This document shows, piece after piece, positions 45,875 through 56,912 of a DNA stretch of 64,000 bases. Where the stretch lies: the NCBI GenBank assembly GCA_032622095.1, contig CP136061.1:173051107-173115106 (forward strand), read 5' to 3'. A model generated the notes under the pieces. That model made no database searches. It was not told the origin of the DNA and worked only from the letters and a program-made list of their open reading frames with translations. Within the stretch, counting starts at the first letter, position 1, and each line of letters starts with the position of its first letter. Both the position numbers and the translations under genes were made by a program. This DNA is from Siphonodentalium dalli (taxonomy: Eukaryota; Mollusca; Scaphopoda; Gadilida; Siphonodentaliidae).

Positions 45875-46080
45875 TCACTGGGCATATAAATTCTGCAAAT
45901 ATTGTCATTACATGCGATGATTCTGTCAAATTAAGGGGTCCCCACTTTGCGAATTGGATTAAAACAGTCACTGGGCATAAAAATTTAGCAATTATTATGG
46001 GGTCCCCACTGTTCTAATTGGATTAAAACAGTCACTGGGCATAAACATTTAGCAAATATTGTCATACATGCCAATGTTTC
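45875..46080 (+). repeat. tandem repeat related to 40540-40840
   Basis: Two to three units with GGATTAAAACAGTCACTGGG and CAAATATTGTCAT, more diverged than at 40.5 kb. It directly follows the Q copy. Confidence 0.6.
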
Positions 46081-46885
46081 CAAACCTGTGTTTTGATTTT
46101 ATTGATTGTGTCTCATTGTATTGAAATAAGTTTGGCCACAATTGACCAGGATAGAGACTATTGTGAGAAATTATTAACCAGATATGCATATTTTGAGGTA
46201 TGGCAGGTGTGGGGTAAAGCAAGGAAAACTTGGTATCCTTGCCTTTATTCAATCTGTATGTGGCTGAAAACTTCTAAAGAACTGTCTGAGATGTGGTTCT
46301 AAACGAATATCAAATGACTGGGTCCATAAGTGACTTTATATTATTGCCATGGCCCTTAGTGTAAAGGGTGGCACGTCAATCTTCAAGGTTGAGATTCCAA
46401 TTCTTGGCTTATTAAATATGCACATATACATGTATAAAATAGTCGCGCGCGGAGCGTGCATCCGTAGGGCAGTTTTGGACGTGTCAAATCGGTACTAGCT
46501 CGGGATGCCCGTGTGAACTATAGTGTCATTGACATATTCGGTTCCCATTGAAATTGACCCAAAAAAAAATGTCCATATATTCAAAATTCAGGGTTTTTAG
46601 AGCTGAAATATGCAGACCATATTGGACATCATCTTGGGTTTGCCAGACATACAGGACATTTGCATCCAGAAATAAATCGTGCATATATTCAAATTGCAGG
46701 GAATTACATAGCAATTTAACTTTTTTTACTTTTCAATGCTTTTCACTCATATTTATTATTTGTTATGGATGGAGTTATCATTAAACCTCACATCCTTATA
46801 TCGGTTATGTAGTATATTGGGGATTTTGGACCTTGACTTGGGACCTTTGTTTGTTTTTCAACGAAGTTCACCTCACAAATGCGAG
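46081..46885. other. no recognisable gene
   Basis: AT-rich. GTTTTGGACGTGTCAAATCG at about 46472 is a short match to the repeats at 48.9 and 60.8 kb. A 30-base phrase (CCATATATTCAAAATTCAGG / CATATATTCAAATTGCAGGG) occurs twice around 46575 and 46683. Confidence 0.35.
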
Positions 46886-46887
46886 TA

Positions 46888-47411
46888 CAGTAAAACCTCT
46901 CCAAACCGGACCCTCTATAAACCGAATCCCTCTCCATACCGAACAATTTGTCTGGTCCCGATTTCACTTCCATAATCCGGTAACTCTCTATTCCGAACAT
47001 CGGATGGCTAGTCCATAAGTGAACGAATACATTAATTTTTACCTCCGAAACAAGCTTATTCAACCGTATGAACCTACAATATATGAACTACATTAATATT
47101 ATCAGCGACATTTTAGAATCACTGTGAAATTTATCATTTACAGTCTTATCTATATACCGGTACATGTATTATGTCTTATTAATATACCATGTTTTAATTC
47201 TTATTATTTATCTATGTTATTTATATTTTATTCAGTACTTTATTCAAGTTAAATTCAATAATGAGTTGGTTGTGCTTCGAGAACTCATAGTAACGACGTC
47301 AATACATTCCGATCGTAGTGCAATTTTCTATAAACCGATCACCTCTCTAAACCGAACAGAAGGGCCAGTGCCGCCAGTCCAAAGGGTGTTCGGTTTGTAG
47401 AGGTTTTACTG
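46888..47411. mobile_element. 524-bp pogo/Tigger-like MITE, TA target
   Basis: Ends CAGTAAAACCTCT(C)CAAACCG and its reverse complement, with TA at 46886-46887 and 47412-47413. The subterminal parts are made of short AAACCGAA(T/C)-type repeats. CAGT-AAACCTC ends with a TA duplication are typical of pogo/Tigger non-autonomous elements. No transposase. Confidence 0.75.
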
Positions 47412-47639
47412 TACACCTATCGTCCTTATACACATATTTCTTATGTAGCCGTGTTTTCCCCTGATTACATTTCGCAATGGATGTTGTGTACTGTTTGCAG
47501 CAGAAATCGGCATGTTGAAGCAAAAGTTACAAGCCCTTGTACGATTTCGGCATTGTTGGACAGTATATAAAAACAAAATACAAATTAGTGTATCACATGA
47601 TAAAATATATGCATAGCAATTGATGTACATATATAGTAA

Positions 47640-47770
47640 TACAAAACGGGGGTGGGGGTAGTAAAAAATTTGCAGGAAGGACCCACCTGCAAAAAACAAA
47701 TTTTTTTACTCCCAAATTTTTTACACACACCCCCCCAAATTTAACTCAATTTGGTCTAAAACCACACAAA
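47640..47770. other. short inverted-repeat segment
   Basis: GGGTGGGGGTAGTAAAAAAT, TTGCAGG and CCTGCAA, ATTTTTTTACTCCC form a foldback of roughly 30-base arms. It looks like a small MITE; no target duplication was found. Confidence 0.4.
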
Positions 47771-47829
47771 ACTCCACTGATATCACTAATATGACTGGGA
47801 ATGATCTCATTTAGTTAAAAAAAATGAAG

Positions 47830-48315
47830 AAAAGCCCATAACTCTGAGATAAATCATCGGATCAAACTCAAATTCGAAACTTGACCTGTATCTTGATATG
47901 ACTGATCCACGATATTTGCAATTAAAGAATCCAAACTTGAGATATCATCCGGAAACCGAAAAAGTGAGAAATTTTATAAGTAAAACAAGGTCGAAAAAGG
48001 GCCACAACTCTCGCAAAAATGATAAACTCACATACCAAATTTGGTTCAGATATGATCACACAAACTGAAGTTATCATCCGGAAAGCAGAAAATTACAAGA
48101 TTCTAAGTAAAAAAAGGGCCATAACTCTCGCAAAAATGGGCGGAGCAAACCCATATTCGAACTTGACCTGTATTTTGGTCTGATAAACTCACCCATGAAA
48201 TTTGATCTAATAACAGAAACTAAAGTTATCATCCGGAAACCATTTACGGACGCACGGACGGACACACGGATGGACACCGGCTATATAGTCCCCCGAATTT
48301 TTTTTCGGGGAACAA
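47830..48315 (+). repeat. family R copy with terminal hairpin
   Basis: Three sub-units each carry GGGCC(A)CAACTCTCGCAAAAA or similar and GAAGTTATCATCCGGAAA. Then come a GGACGCACGGACGGAC microsatellite, GGCTATATAGTCCCCCGAA, a T-run and TTCGGGGAA (hairpin arms CCCCGAA and TTCGGGG at 48290-48310). Confidence 0.65.
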
Positions 48316-48529
48316 TAACAGTTTAACCTGTTTCAGAAGCTGTTTTAATTGAAAAACAAATGTTTTATAAATTGCTGATCATCTGGAAACCTAGGTCTTT
48401 GTGCAGGATATACACAATTTCATAATTTCTATTTCCTGATTAGTCTGTCAATCATCCCATTATCTAACATATTCCATACCACTTACATTAGTCTACTGGA
48501 GCAACTTACTTCTATTATACTAAACTAGC

Positions 48530-48705
48530 TAAAACAAGCTCCCTTCGGGAGCCTATATTCAGCGTCGAGACACCTGTGGCCCCCTTTGTGGGACTAATAG
48601 CGCATTTTGATCTTAGACAGAGCCTTTATTTATCGGCGGCCCCTTCAAGGGCCTTCAAGCACATTTTGATCATCGAAACATTTTGAAACATTTATATATA
48701 TTGTT
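48530..48705. other. cluster of three short stem-loops
   Basis: GCTCCCTTCGGGAGC (48538-48552), GGCCCCCTTTGTGGGAC (about 48579) and GGCCCCTTCAAGGGCC (about 48640) follow one another, two of them followed by AGC(G/A)CATTTTGATC. This suggests a repeated hairpin-plus-tail unit of unknown nature. Confidence 0.5.
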
Positions 48706-48794
48706 TTAATAAAAAAATTTGTAGATTGAATTCCTTGCTCAATTTAAGAAAACCAATTTTATTTTAGGGGTCTGAGAGAAAAACCGGACATATA

Positions 48795-49240
48795 TATATC
48801 TACTATATATTTTGGGACTTCTGTCTGTCTGTTTGTTTGTTAGCAATGGCCGGGAAAACTGCCAGATGGATTTCGACGAAATTTTATATCTTGGGATACT
48901 TTTATCCGGGGAGTGTTTTGGACGAGTCAAATCGTGACTCTGACCTGACCTTGACCTTCAAAATGGTCAATTCAAGGTCAAATCGCGCCCTTCAACAGAT
49001 TTCGATGTTAGATCCACGGAGGTTTTCAAAACCAGCTATTTGAAAATTGGTATCTGAAGTATTTGGATGTGTTAACACCAATGCATTAGTGTATAACCGC
49101 ATTAATGTATTATCAAACTATAAACATTATAAAAATTATAAAATACCAAAAAAAAATCAAATGCTGCCGGTCCCAAGCCCAGATGAAAGCAGAGGGGAAA
49201 CAGCCCGGACGAAGTCGGTTCACCCTGCTAGTTTATATAT
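48795..49240 (+). repeat. microsatellite-anchored repeat with TCAAGGTCA sites
   Basis: It begins after TATATATTTTGGGACTTCTG with (TCTG)n, has GGATTTCGACGAAATTTTAT, GGAGTGTTTTGGACG, CTGACCTTGACCTTC and TTCAAGGTCAAATCG, and ends GCCCGGACGAAGTC...CTGCTAGT next to (TA)n. Relatives are at 51010-51350 and 60500-60910. Confidence 0.65.
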
Positions 49241-49244
49241 ATAG

Positions 49245-49900
49245 ATGGCAAGCAGTCACAGCACTATACCAGACAAGTTTATTGATATATTTACTTATGT
49301 CATTGTACAGGATACACGCAATTCCATAATTTCTAACCATTTCCCCAATTTGTCTTGTCAACCAGCCCATTATCTAGCATTATGCCTTAACACTTTTGTT
49401 GGTCTACTGCAGCAATGTCTGTTATAATAAATGACAAACAGTCACTATGCCAGACTTGGATATTTTAGGTGTTGTGAGAGTAACAGATCATATGAATTGA
49501 TAGACATAGCCATTGATAGTCACATCAATGTTTGAGACAATTGCTCGCTCTTTTTCCATGCACACAATGATCTAGGCTTTAGCTACATCAAGACAAGTTT
49601 ATTTCAGTTTTAAATTTCTCAAAGCTTCTTTCTGAAGGGTATCCGGAAAGAATTTTTTCACCCCACCGTCCTATATGCAACATGCCATAGTTTAATGTCA
49701 TCTCCACTAAGACCCATATGAGGTTCCAGTAACATAAATATGATATTTTTGCTCTTACAATATGTTTTAAACTGTTACAAATGTGTCAAATAAGGGCACA
49801 AAAGGTCTTTAGTAAAAAATTTACATGAGCTTGCAATTTTATTTTTTTTTTGCCCTTCGGCAAACCTTCCTGCAAATCTTTTATTAAACTTCCCCCCAGC
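49245..49900. other. no recognisable gene
   Basis: Two phrases (CAGGATACACGCAATTCCATAA; ATTATCTAGCATT) repeat more distantly at about 48410-48470, indicating an old ~850-base duplication. Nothing coding is recognised. Confidence 0.4.
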
Positions 49901-49904
49901 TAAC

Positions 49905-50330
49905 AGCTAACCCGACTATACCGATGAAAAAATAAATAAATTTGGGAGGTGGGGAATCAACCTATATGGGGAAATATTGTTTATACCAATGAACTAATAT
50001 AAATTTGTAGAGCGATAATGACCAATGTTGACATATAATGCATTAATTGCGACTGTACTGTCGCGGCAATGCTATAAAATGAGGGGGATATGAAATGATC
50101 TCTACCGGTATCTCTATAGATGGCGCCAGATTCTATTGTAAGGAATAGCAATTGATGTACCTATATAGTACAAATTAATATCGCATGATAAAATTTGTAC
50201 ATGCAAGTAACAGCTAACGCGACTATACCGATGAAAAAATAAATTGGGGGGGGGGGGGGTATATGGGGAAATAGGAGTTTATACCGATATAATATATATA
50301 GAGCGATAACGACCAATGTTGACATATATT
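49905..50330 (+). repeat. diverged direct duplication (~300 bp apart)
   Basis: TAACAGCTAACCCGACTATA with ACCGATGAAAAAATAAA at 49907-49942 and 50211-50247; GAGCGATAATGACCAATGTT at 50010 and 50301. The second copy contains a G-run at 50246-50259. Confidence 0.6.
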
Positions 50331-50334
50331 TTAA

Positions 50335-50960
50335 GGGAGCCTGTCCAATTAGATTGGAATTTCCACCGGAGATTGGAGTTTCTGGTGGATATTTCCAATC
50401 CCCGATACCGACGGCAATCAGAGTTTTTGTATCGGTAGACCCTATAGCCAATTCCCTGTCGACAGGTCGATTTTGAGTGCCGTATATGCTACATTGTGTC
50501 TCTCAAAATGACAATAGGAATCAGGCTAAAACAAGACAGAGGTAAACATTTTGGCTTGATACAATCACTCAGCTAACCAAACAGAAGCATTCCAATTTAC
50601 ATGCGTTCACAGTCGTCGGACTGTGATGCGCGCGCAAGTGATGTCATGAATTGCACAATTCTGTGACTTGATATATTGTCTGTGGGGATATTGCTGGTTA
50701 ACCCTAGTTGTGCTGGATATGTATGTATTGTTTGTGAAAGATAAATTAAATAACTCAGTCATCCATAGAGATATAAATATATATAAAATATATTTTCACC
50801 CCGCCCTACCCTGTGGGTTGTAACTTTGGCAATTCCAACTCTTGCAAATTTCTAGATATAAGAAAAAAAAATGCTATTTTATATCGTAGATCATGCCATG
50901 CATCTCTACTCTGGCTAATGCCCGCAGATATCATATTCCACCAGTACAAATCCACAAGCA
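50335..50960 (+). mobile_element. left part of a TTAA element (GGGAGCCTGTCC end)
   Basis: TTAA (50331-50334) precedes GGGAGCCTGTCCAATTAGATTG, then CCACC...GGTGG hairpin arms. About 50440-50960 reappears in inverted orientation at 57960-58480 (for example CTGTCGACAGGTCGATTTTG versus AAAAGCGACCTGTCAACAG). No matching right end was found, so this is a truncated relative of 55663-59617. Confidence 0.6.
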
Positions 50961-51009
50961 CTTTGTAGAAAACAATGGTTATGTAATATATATATATATA
51001 TATATCTTT

Positions 51010-51350
51010 CTATTATATATTTTGGAAGATCTGTCTGTGTGTCTGTCTGTCTGTCTGTCTGTCTGTTTCCAATGGACTCGAAAACTGCCGAGCCGATTTC
51101 GATGAAACTTGGTATGTGGGGGTTTTTTTCGGCTGGGGAGTGACATGGGCCTATTAATTTGCCCGTGCGACGTGACCTTAACCTTGAAATCGGGTCATTT
51201 CAAGGTCAAACGCACGATAAAACGGGATTTCGATGAAACTTGGTATGTGGGGGGATTTTCGGCCGGGCAGTGCCATAGGCCTATTAATTTGCCTGTGCAA
51301 CGTGACCTTGACCTTGAAATCGAGTCATTTCAAGGTCAAACGCCCAAATA
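51010..51350 (+). repeat. microsatellite-anchored repeat, two TGACCTTGACC sub-units
   Basis: A (TCTG)n tract at 51030-51066, GAAAACTGCCGAGCCGATTT and TTTCGATGAAACTTGGTATG twice, each followed by CGTGACCTT(A/G)ACCTTGAAA and TTTCAAGGTCAAACGC. Same family as 48795-49240. Confidence 0.65.
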
Positions 51351-51354
51351 TATA

Positions 51355-51690
51355 AATTTTAAATGTAAAATAACTTTTTCCTTAAGGGAAGCCTGAAACT
51401 TAACTATATGGATTATTATCCTCGGCCTTGTGTTATCAGGAGGGTTAAAATTTATTGTCAGTGCTCGGGATTAGCTACGCATTGATGCGTCTCGTGTAAC
51501 TCTCGCGTGATTCTCGCGTTGTAACAATCCAGCTAGTCAGTTTTTAATTTTCCGACCGAATCATAGGATTTGCGAGTCGCGGGGTTGGGAATGGCACCGC
51601 CATGGGAGGGATCTCTGATAGTTCAGTTTCGGGCTTCCCTTAAGGAAAAAGTAATTTAACATTTAAAAATTATATTTTTCCGCCAAGGAG
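51355..51690. mobile_element. foldback MITE with ~60-bp inverted ends
   Basis: AACTTTTTCCTTAAGGGAAG at 51375 is mirrored at 51635. The arms extend on both sides into GCC(T/C)GAAACT(T/G)AACTAT and ATTTTAAATGT. The loop contains CGTCTCGTGTAACTCTCGCG. A diverged relative in the opposite orientation is at 60300-60500. No clear target duplication. Confidence 0.6.
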
Positions 51691-51999
51691 AAGCCCTCAA
51701 CTGAACTATATGGATTAGAATGCAAGCCCAGGAGGAGGCAACGAGCAATACATTTAATATCCCAGTTTGACGGGAATGTACTCTTCCGAAAACATATTTC
51801 ATGTAAATGTGATTTAGTCATGAATCAGCCTTGATATGTTATGTGAAAGAGCTCATAAATTCAGATGCCAGTATTGCTCAAGCTTGTACCTGCTCCCCCC
51901 CCCCCCCCTGGTTTTAGGAAGAAACGTCCCAGGCAGTGCCACACCATACGCGCCAGCTAGAAACCGAGCAAGTAGAGACTTCTTCTTCTGCAGCTGACT

Positions 52000-52554
52000 T
52001 CACTGCGTCTTCTTCTCGTTTTCATGTGATGAGAGTGATTTCTGTAGATATCTTCCAAAATAGAAAGCGCTATTGACAGTATGCGACATCGAGTCGTCCC
52101 CACACAGAACAGCCTCCAAAGGCTCGGGTGCGATTGTCCTGGAGGATTGGTTGCCCGAATCTCCGAGAACGGCACCCCGCCTGCCACGGACTGCTGGTGC
52201 AGGACCATGGGGCTCGAACTGGTTCATCCCGAGGTAAAGACTGGTACAGTTGTGCAAGTTTGTGTAAGTCAGTTGACACATATCCTGTGATGAAGTTTTG
52301 TACAATAGATCGAGCCATGTTGTGTCCATACGCAAAGCGAGTTCCTTTGGAACGACAGAATCCCGTGATTCTTGCCCATCGTCGTCAAAGCCATCAGACG
52401 CCATGAGAAGTATAGGAAGCATGTCAGTATCGACCACAGCAACAGAACACCCTGCATCAGGTTGAGATAAGGTACTATAGGGAAGCCCACTTGGGGAATG
52501 GCTCGAACGAGGTATAAATGCTCTCGCAGTTGAAGTTAAGGTGCTTTGGCCCAC
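52000..52554 (-). CDS. unrecognised 184-codon reading frame, end of a duplicated gene
   Basis: An open frame with protein-like content: LPILLMASDGFDDDGQES, PKELALRMDTTWLDLLYKTS and RGAVLGDSGNQSSRT, ending with a stop at 52000. The last third (from YLGMNQFEPHGPAPA) is repeated as a diverged paralogous block in 52800-53010, which supports a real coding ancestry. The phrase LLMASDGFDD is faintly reminiscent of PP2C-type folds (ASDG-(F/L)-(D/W)D), but no further PP2C motif is visible and I would not name it. It may be one or more terminal exons, with upstream exons among the repeated blocks at 52.7-54.7 kb. Confidence 0.35.
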   Translation of the reverse strand: MGQSTLTSTARAFIPRSSHSPSGLPYSTLSQPDAGCSVAVVDTDMLPILLMASDGFDDDGQESRDSVVPKELALRMDTTWLDLLYKTSSQDMCQLTYTNLHNCTSLYLGMNQFEPHGPAPAVRGRRGAVLGDSGNQSSRTIAPEPLEAVLCGDDSMSHTVNSAFYFGRYLQKSLSSHENEKKTQ

Positions 52555-52705
52555 CCCAATGCCAGAAGGTCAGCAAAAAGATAAAATTAGAAGGATCCAT
52601 TTGACCAGAGAAAACCCCCCCACTGAATCTCCCGAATGCAGGTGGTCCAGACAAGCTGGAATCAACGTCGATGACATACCACTAGGATCCCATGATGGCA
52701 GAGGA

Positions 52706-53056
52706 GCAGGCCTGGACGTATCACGTGGGATGACGTTTCCAGGGGGACAAGACCGACCCTCGTAATGGGGTGGGCCACGGCGCCGTGGGAAGCGTCAGAA
52801 GGACTTTTGGCTGGAGCGCATTGAGCGCACCGGACATCGAGACTTCCCCACCCAGAACAGCCTCCAAAGGCGAGTGTGCGGGTGTTCTGGAGGATTGGTT
52901 GCCCGAATCTCCGAGAACTGCACGCTGCCACCCAAAGTCTGCTGATGCAGGACCAGGGGGGGTGAACTGGTCCTGCCCGAGGTAAGACTGGTACGTTTGC
53001 TCAAATTGTTTAACCATGGACCAACGGGCCCTCATCCAACAATGACAATACCGCAT
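52706..53056 (-). pseudogene. paralogous exon-like block 2
   Basis: QTYQSYLGQDQFTPPGP...RAVLGDSGNQSSRT...PLEAVLGGEVSMSGALNA parallels the end of the 52000-52554 frame, about 745 bases away. Its downstream part (CTGGACGTATCACG ... AGGGGGACAAGACC) is repeated again at 53398-53500. The frame has a different tail and no clear splice signals. Confidence 0.3.
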
Positions 53057-53397
53057 ATTGCCGCGTTTATTTCTTGAGCAACCCGCACGGTGGCCATCAA
53101 AGTCGAATCTCGTTGACTATAAGCAAGACAAGACATTCTGTTAGTTATTAGCAAGCGTAATACACAAAACATTTTGTTAGTTAATGCAAAATAATGTTAA
53201 TAAGGTAAATTCCGTTCATTATGTGGCCACGTGGTCTTACCTGCTAGAAATTAAACTGCAGGTAAGATATTGTCACTTCTCGGTGAAGAGGACGATGAGA
53301 ACCGATTTCTCCTGTGCAAGAACAGTTTTCGCGGTGCCCTTGCTTACGGTGAGGAGAATGTTTAATACGCGTACGGAAAGTCCTCCGAAGGTATAGC

Positions 53398-53990
53398 AGG
53401 CCTGGACATATCCCGAGGGAGAATGATTCCAGGGGGACAAGACCCACTCTCGTAATGGAGTGGGCCATGGACCGTGGGGAAGAGTCAGAAGTCTCAGTCC
53501 TTCCCAGATGACAGGAGCAATTGTACTCGCACCCATATGCACTTGTAAGTCTCTAATTCACAAGGATTAAACTTTGCCCTCTCCCTCTTGACAAAATGTG
53601 CATGGTTATAGTAACCATTGATTCAATATTAAACTATTGGAGGTATATTTAAAAACCGGTCCCATCGCAGGTATAGTATAGGAATGTGAAAGTGAAACTA
53701 AACATGCATGTATCGAGGTCTATTCCACAAAGACATTTAATTTGAGAGAAACACAACGAACGATTATATTACGGATGCAATTACATCCGTCTTCCGAATT
53801 GTGAGAGAAAATGAGAGCTTGAGCTGCATTTTCATCTGGGAAAAACTGAAGGCTGGTTGGCTGGTGCGCTGTCAGCGGCACATGACGAGTCTTCCCCACC
53901 CTAAGGCTCAGGCGTGCGCCCATGAAGATGGTTTTCCGAATCAACGATAGTAGCACCCCGCCAGTCACTGGTACTGGGCAGTGGTCATAC
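53398..53990 (-). repeat. third, degenerate block of the 52-54 kb duplication
   Basis: 53398-53500 matches 52706-52808 (GGCCTGGACATATCCC, CCAGGGGGACAAGACCCACT, GGAGTGGGCCATGG). 53884-53975 (ACGAGTCTTCCCCACCCTAA, TTTTCCGAATCAACGA, TAGCACCCCGCC) is a weak counterpart of 52840-52925. The reading frame seen in the other blocks is not maintained. Confidence 0.4.
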
Positions 53991-54029
53991 ACGATATAGA
54001 GGCTTCTTGCGGAACGGCGCTGTATATGT

Positions 54030-54705
54030 GTGATGATACAAAAGCTGTCATTTGTGTTAGTCATTTAGGTATTCTATTCACCAGATAATCATATGGATAT
54101 TTAGTAATAGAAGGAGAAGAGATATGTTTTGGACTCTTCTGAAATTGGCACTGGCAGGTCTGCGGAATGCAAAATATGCGCAAGCCGTAACATACTAGTA
54201 TGTGTCGGCTTTCTGGTTGTCCTTAGGTACCCATAAGTTACACAAACAGTTATAATCAGTATCGCGAGAGCCTCACACAACCTTGGCGCAACCTAGATTT
54301 CGTAACCGTCATGTGAACCGAACCGTCGTGTGCCTCCAATACGCAGGCCTGCCGTGGTCGTGCGCAATATAAATCTAAATGCTGTTCATGTAAACGCACT
54401 TAATTTGTGTGACAATACAAATGCTGTCCGTTTTGTTATTTGCCCGATAACCAATTGGATATGAGGCAATAGAAAGAAAAGAGCCATGTGTTGGTCTCTG
54501 TTGAAAATTATAGTGGCAGCGGCCCTGCGCAATATAAATGCAAGTTATGTAACTGTGCTTTATACGTGAGTGAAGGCTATTTCACATTTGATCTGTTCGA
54601 TATGTGGAAATAGAAGGTTGAGAGCCAATTGATGGGCTCAGTGGGAAAGGCTATTGGCAATGCATCTGGAGCACGTGACAATATATATGCATAGTAGTTC
54701 GCCGT
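54030..54705. repeat. three diverged tandem units upstream of the exon blocks
   Basis: Each has ACAATACAAATGCTGTC-like start, CCAGATAA/CCCGATAACC, GATAT, AATAGAA(G/A), AGAGCCAT(G/T), CTGTTGAAAAT and GCGCAATATAAATG in order, at about 54030, 54410 and 54575. They continue the duplicated locus seen at 52-54 kb and could be intronic or 5' flanking. Confidence 0.45.
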
Positions 54706-55660
54706 TACTATTCACGGATTGAAAGCGCAGAAGTATGTCGGTATCGGTGAAAAATTGTCGCCATATTGACATAGTCAGTTCTTATGTCATTGAGCATGTA
54801 AGGCACTGATACCATTGGTATGGAACTATTATGGCTGGCCATACATGTGTCATGCTCACCATTTTACCGGTTTTGTGGCGATGAGGCACTGATACCATAT
54901 TGGTCTGATTAATGGACCAATTAATGTTGAATGTATCGATACACTAATGTCTGAGGATAACAGTTCATGCCAGGTCACATCAGATAAGGCGACTTGCCAC
55001 AAGTAGGCCAGTAGGCTCACAACAAGGATCTCATCCAAAATGTCACCAAAGAGTTAATTAACGGAATTAACATTGTATAGGTAAGCAAACTATAGCTGAA
55101 GGTTCAGGCTACTGCGCTTGCATGGCTGTGCAGTCTTGGAACAGGGGAACCCATTCAACAAAATACAGTAAGTAATTGCAAAGAAACGGACACAATTGTC
55201 GCCAAGAGAAAGTCAGATTATGATTTGATGGAGATCGCCATTCGATAATGTAAACTAGAAACGAAAATCCTTGTTGTCAAATCGTGTGTCTGATAATCCT
55301 ATTCCCCAATCAAACCAGTTGCACGAGTCGTAGCAACCGGACACTGTCAACTCATACTATACATGTACGTAAAGAAAGAGACTATTATAGTATTACAGCA
55401 TTATTTGACACAGGTCATATAATACTAGATGTATAACGAACAGAATCGCCTTGTTGCTAACGATTATTCCATTGATACAATGATGGAAAGTGAACGGAAT
55501 CGCAAGAACAGAGTCAGGATTGTCAAATAAATATTGTGAAGTCACTAACATCCGCGCCAACGTTCCAAGTATCCAAATACAAGCCCTCATGTTAAGACAT
55601 TACGGGCTAGCGAAGATTTGCAAATATTAATCGCTTAAGCACAATTAATGATAAGGACAT
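54706..55660. other. no recognisable gene
   Basis: AT-rich sequence. CGATGAGGCACTGATACCATATTGG and AGGCACTGATACCATTGGTATGG near 54800-54905 show a small local duplication. No long open frame. Confidence 0.4.
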
Positions 55661-56853
55661 AAGGAACCTTGTCCAATTCCGACGGAATTTCCGTCGGTGA
55701 TCGGAGCTTTTAATCAGAGTTTTAATCGGAAATTTCTCCCTCCATCATCGGAATTTCTCAGATCGGAGTTTTTTCTCCGATCAAGAACTCCGATCAATTC
55801 CGGTGAAAATTCCGATGAACACTGAACAAAACTCCGATGAAATCAGAGTTTTTTCTCCGATATGAAAACTACGATGTTAAAACTCCGATTTTATCAGAGT
55901 TTTCTCCGATATCAAAACGACGCTGTGATTTGAGTTTTGTATAATAATTTCTCTGATGTACCAAATCTCTGATTTGGATAATATCGGACAATTCAAACTC
56001 CGTATAATGAAACTTTTATAAACAGAAGATTAAATTAAGTCCCAAATAAATGTCCCCCCCCCAGACCAAATTTATAGTATAAGGCACCTCATGCTATTTT
56101 CCGTGTCATATTTCAAACCTGCGTTTTGATGTGGCCAATGTCTGAATTCTCGTAAAGCAAGTGCTATTAAGGGGCAGTTCAAGAGACCATGTTTGAATGG
56201 GAATTTCCATGCAAATCTCCCCAGCAAAAGTAAAATATGAAGCAGTTATATGGGCACTAAAGCAGCAATGTGATTAAATGGTCTACACGGCTGGGCTTTT
56301 TTGCTATAAATTTATTTTTGAGAATTGTTTTCTGGAATCAAAGTTACAACACGACCAAGTTTGGAAAATTCAATAAAAAATAAAAAAAATAAATACATCA
56401 ACTTTCTAAAGGAACAAAGTCTTAGCCGACATGCCAAATAAATGTGTATTGTTTTCAATACCGCACAGTCACACCCAGAAATGTTTGCAACTCTGACTTT
56501 AGCTGCGGAGATTTGCCAATTCAGTATTGGTCACTTGACCTCTCCCTTAATTTGTTACTTCGTCGAATTATAATAAAATTAGACGGTACCCTAAACCAGT
56601 GCTGAGTGGTGCCGTAAACAATGCAAATGTTTCTTTCGTACAAGTGTTTTTTTTGCGATTAGGTAACTTGTCCTAATTTGGATCAACGGTCACCGTTTAA
56701 TATGCAAACCATCATCAATATAAGAATAAAGACCCAATAAGTTATTCCCCACTACACCGGTTTATAGTATACATTCTGTGTCGCGTGGATCATCTAACAT
56801 TTGCAATCTGCCAATCTATATCAAACCCACGTTTAAAATGTACGCAAAACGTG

Positions 56854-56912
56854 GGGTTTACAGTAGTGCTTTATTTTGCCACATCATCGGTTTCTGAGAA
56901 TACTGTAAACCC
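56854..56912 (+). other. internal stem module, perfect 12-bp arms
   Basis: GGGTTTACAGTA (56854-56865) and TACTGTAAACCC (56901-56912) with CATCATCGGTTTCTGAGAA in the loop. Same module as 18138-18216 and 59002-59114. Confidence 0.55.

Noticed and set aside
48281-48315. Rho-independent-like terminator (CCCCGAA, T-run, TTCGGGG)
   Set aside because: Eukaryotic repeat terminus of family R; a bacterial terminator reading is not appropriate.
52000-52554. Naming the frame a PP2C or TAB1-like protein
   Set aside because: Only LLMASDGFDD resembles that fold; no other metal-binding motif is visible.
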